In this document: positions 11,782 through 12,799 of the stretch, piece after piece
Layout of the letters: each line of letters begins with the position of its first letter
Numbering within the stretch: the first letter of the stretch is position 1
Assembly (NCBI GenBank): GCA_051881655.1
Contig: JBJEQH010000110.1
Location: 1-12,799, forward strand
Length of the DNA stretch: 12,799 nucleotides
Direction of reading: 5' to 3'
DNA from: Heritagella sp051881655
GTDB lineage: Bacteria > Bacillota > Clostridia > Oscillospirales > Acutalibacteraceae
Notes under the pieces: model-generated
What the model was told of the DNA's origin: nothing
Seen by the model: the letters and a program-made list of their open reading frames with translations, nothing else
The model's database searches: none
Translations under genes and position numbers: made by a program

Positions 11782-12799
11782 GTGGAGGAGAGAAATCCGC
11801 ATATCCAGCAGCTGCGCCGCCAGGCCATGAAGCTGCCGCTGCATCCGGGGGTGTACCTGATGCACGACAAAACCGGCACCATCATCTATGTGGGAAAGGC
11901 CAAGGCGCTGAAAAACCGGGTCAGCCAATACTTCGGCTCGCCCAAAAACCACCCGGAGAAGGTGCGCCGGATGGTCAGCCAGGTGGAGTGGTTTGAGTAT
12001 ATCCTGTGCGACAGCGAATTCGAGGCCCTGGTGCTGGAGTGCAGCCTGATTAAGCAGTACCGCCCCAAGTACAACATCCTGCTGAAGGACGACAAGGGGT
12101 ATCACTATATCCGCATCAGCCCCGGCGAGTGGCCGCGCATCAGCGAGGCAAAGCAGGTGGCGGAGGACGGCGCTTCCTATGTGGGGCCGTACGTCAGCTC
12201 GTGGGCCGTCAAACAGAGCATTGACGAGGCCCAAAAGATTTTTCAGCTGCCCAGCTGCAACCGCCGGTTTCCCCAAGAAATCGGAAAGGGGCGGCCGTGC
12301 CTGAACTATTTTATCAAGCAGTGCTCGGCGCCCTGCCGGGGAAAGATCCGGCCCGAGGAGTACCGCGAGCAGGTCAAACAGGCCCTGGATTTTCTGGAAG
12401 GGGGCTCGGCCGCGGCGGTCCGCCGCATGACCCGGGAGATGGAGCAGGCGGCGGAAAACCTGGAATTTGAAAAGGCGGCCCGGCTGCGGGACCGGCTGGC
12501 GGCCATCCGCAAGATGAGCGACCAGCAGAAGGTGGTGGCCTCTTCGGTGCCCGAGCAGGATGTGATCGCCATGGTGCAGAACGAGAGCGAGCGGTGCTTC
12601 GAGGTGTTCCGCTTTCAGAACGGGCGGCTGTGCGACCGCGAGACCTTCTTTGTGAAGGACGGCGGCGGCGATCGGGAGGCCCGGGGGGAATTTCTGCAGC
12701 AGTATTACGGCATCCGCGACCGGGTTCCGCCGCGGGTGACGATGGATGATTTCCCCGACGGGCAGGAGCTTTTGGCGCGGTGGCTGGGGGAGAAGGCCG
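11782..12799 (+). CDS. uvrC: Excinuclease ABC subunit C, 5' part (cut by window end)
   Basis: UvrC makes the two incisions around a DNA lesion in nucleotide excision repair after UvrA and UvrB have loaded. 339 codons are present and the frame is open at the window end; the usual length is about 600. The N-terminal GIY-YIG nuclease has PGVYLMHDKTGTIIYVGKAK at 22-41, with the likely catalytic Glu81 in the block SEFEALVLE (78-86). RPKYNILLKDDKGY at 94-107 is family-typical. Cys159, Cys173, Cys181 and Cys185 match the iron-sulfur cluster cysteines known in UvrC. The UVR motif (UvrB contact) lies at about 220-245. The GTG start has AGGGGGAG at 11769-11776, 5 bases upstream, and aligns with the family start. 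The RNase H-like and HhH parts lie beyond the window. No separate promoter is visible after the ptsH terminator. Confidence 0.96.
   Translation, partial: MEERNPHIQQLRRQAMKLPLHPGVYLMHDKTGTIIYVGKAKALKNRVSQYFGSPKNHPEKVRRMVSQVEWFEYILCDSEFEALVLECSLIKQYRPKYNILLKDDKGYHYIRISPGEWPRISEAKQVAEDGASYVGPYVSSWAVKQSIDEAQKIFQLPSCNRRFPQEIGKGRPCLNYFIKQCSAPCRGKIRPEEYREQVKQALDFLEGGSAAAVRRMTREMEQAAENLEFEKAARLRDRLAAIRKMSDQQKVVASSVPEQDVIAMVQNESERCFEVFRFQNGRLCDRETFFVKDGGGDREARGEFLQQYYGIRDRVPPRVTMDDFPDGQELLARWLGEKA

Overview
The window is ordinary chromosomal housekeeping DNA from a low-redundancy, GC-rich (about 60 % by eye) Gram-positive bacterium. It is most likely a member of the Clostridia, of the Oscillospirales/Ruminococcaceae kind. 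This rests on the Firmicute-type orders phoH-ybeY-dgkA-era-yqzL-recO and ylxM-ffh-rpsP-khpA-rimM-trmD, on a YlxM and a YqzL-like protein, on an HPr with both His15 and the Ser46 site, on MutS2 with a Smr domain, and on strong AGGAGG-type ribosome binding sites. All genes recognised lie on the + strand. I see no phage, insertion sequence, CRISPR array, tRNA or rRNA.

Region 1 (about 42-6501) reads as one long operon. An extended -10 promoter precedes phoH, followed by ybeY (rRNA maturation endonuclease), dgkA (undecaprenol/diacylglycerol kinase), era (30S assembly GTPase), a small YqzL-like gene, recO (recombination mediator) and mutS2 (ribosome rescue/anti-recombination ATPase). Several genes overlap. 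A long hairpin with a GAGA tetraloop closes the region. The shared themes are ribosome maturation, RNA quality control, DNA repair and lipid-carrier recycling.

Region 2 (6502-7279) holds one unassigned membrane-anchored protein, possibly YpmS-like, then an 80-base cluster of back-to-back inverted repeats that ends two bases before the next promoter.

Region 3 (7280-11079) is the SRP/ribosome operon: a near-consensus promoter, a perfect inverted repeat at the predicted transcript 5' end, ylxM, ffh, rpsP, khpA, rimM and trmD. It links protein targeting, a 30S protein, an RNA-binding KH protein, 16S maturation and tRNA m1G37 methylation. The usual ftsY before it and rplS after it are not here.

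Region 4 (11080-12799) is a 351-base gene-free stretch carrying a strong promoter, then ptsH (HPr) as an apparent single-gene unit with a textbook cUUCGg terminator, and finally the 5' part of uvrC, cut by the window end. No new multi-gene system is evident. The points most worth a second look are the non-coding structures around 7200-7340, the recurring G-rich/C-rich hairpins in gene gaps, the unassigned protein at 6552-7193, and two residue substitutions in conserved sites (TrmD and Ffh).
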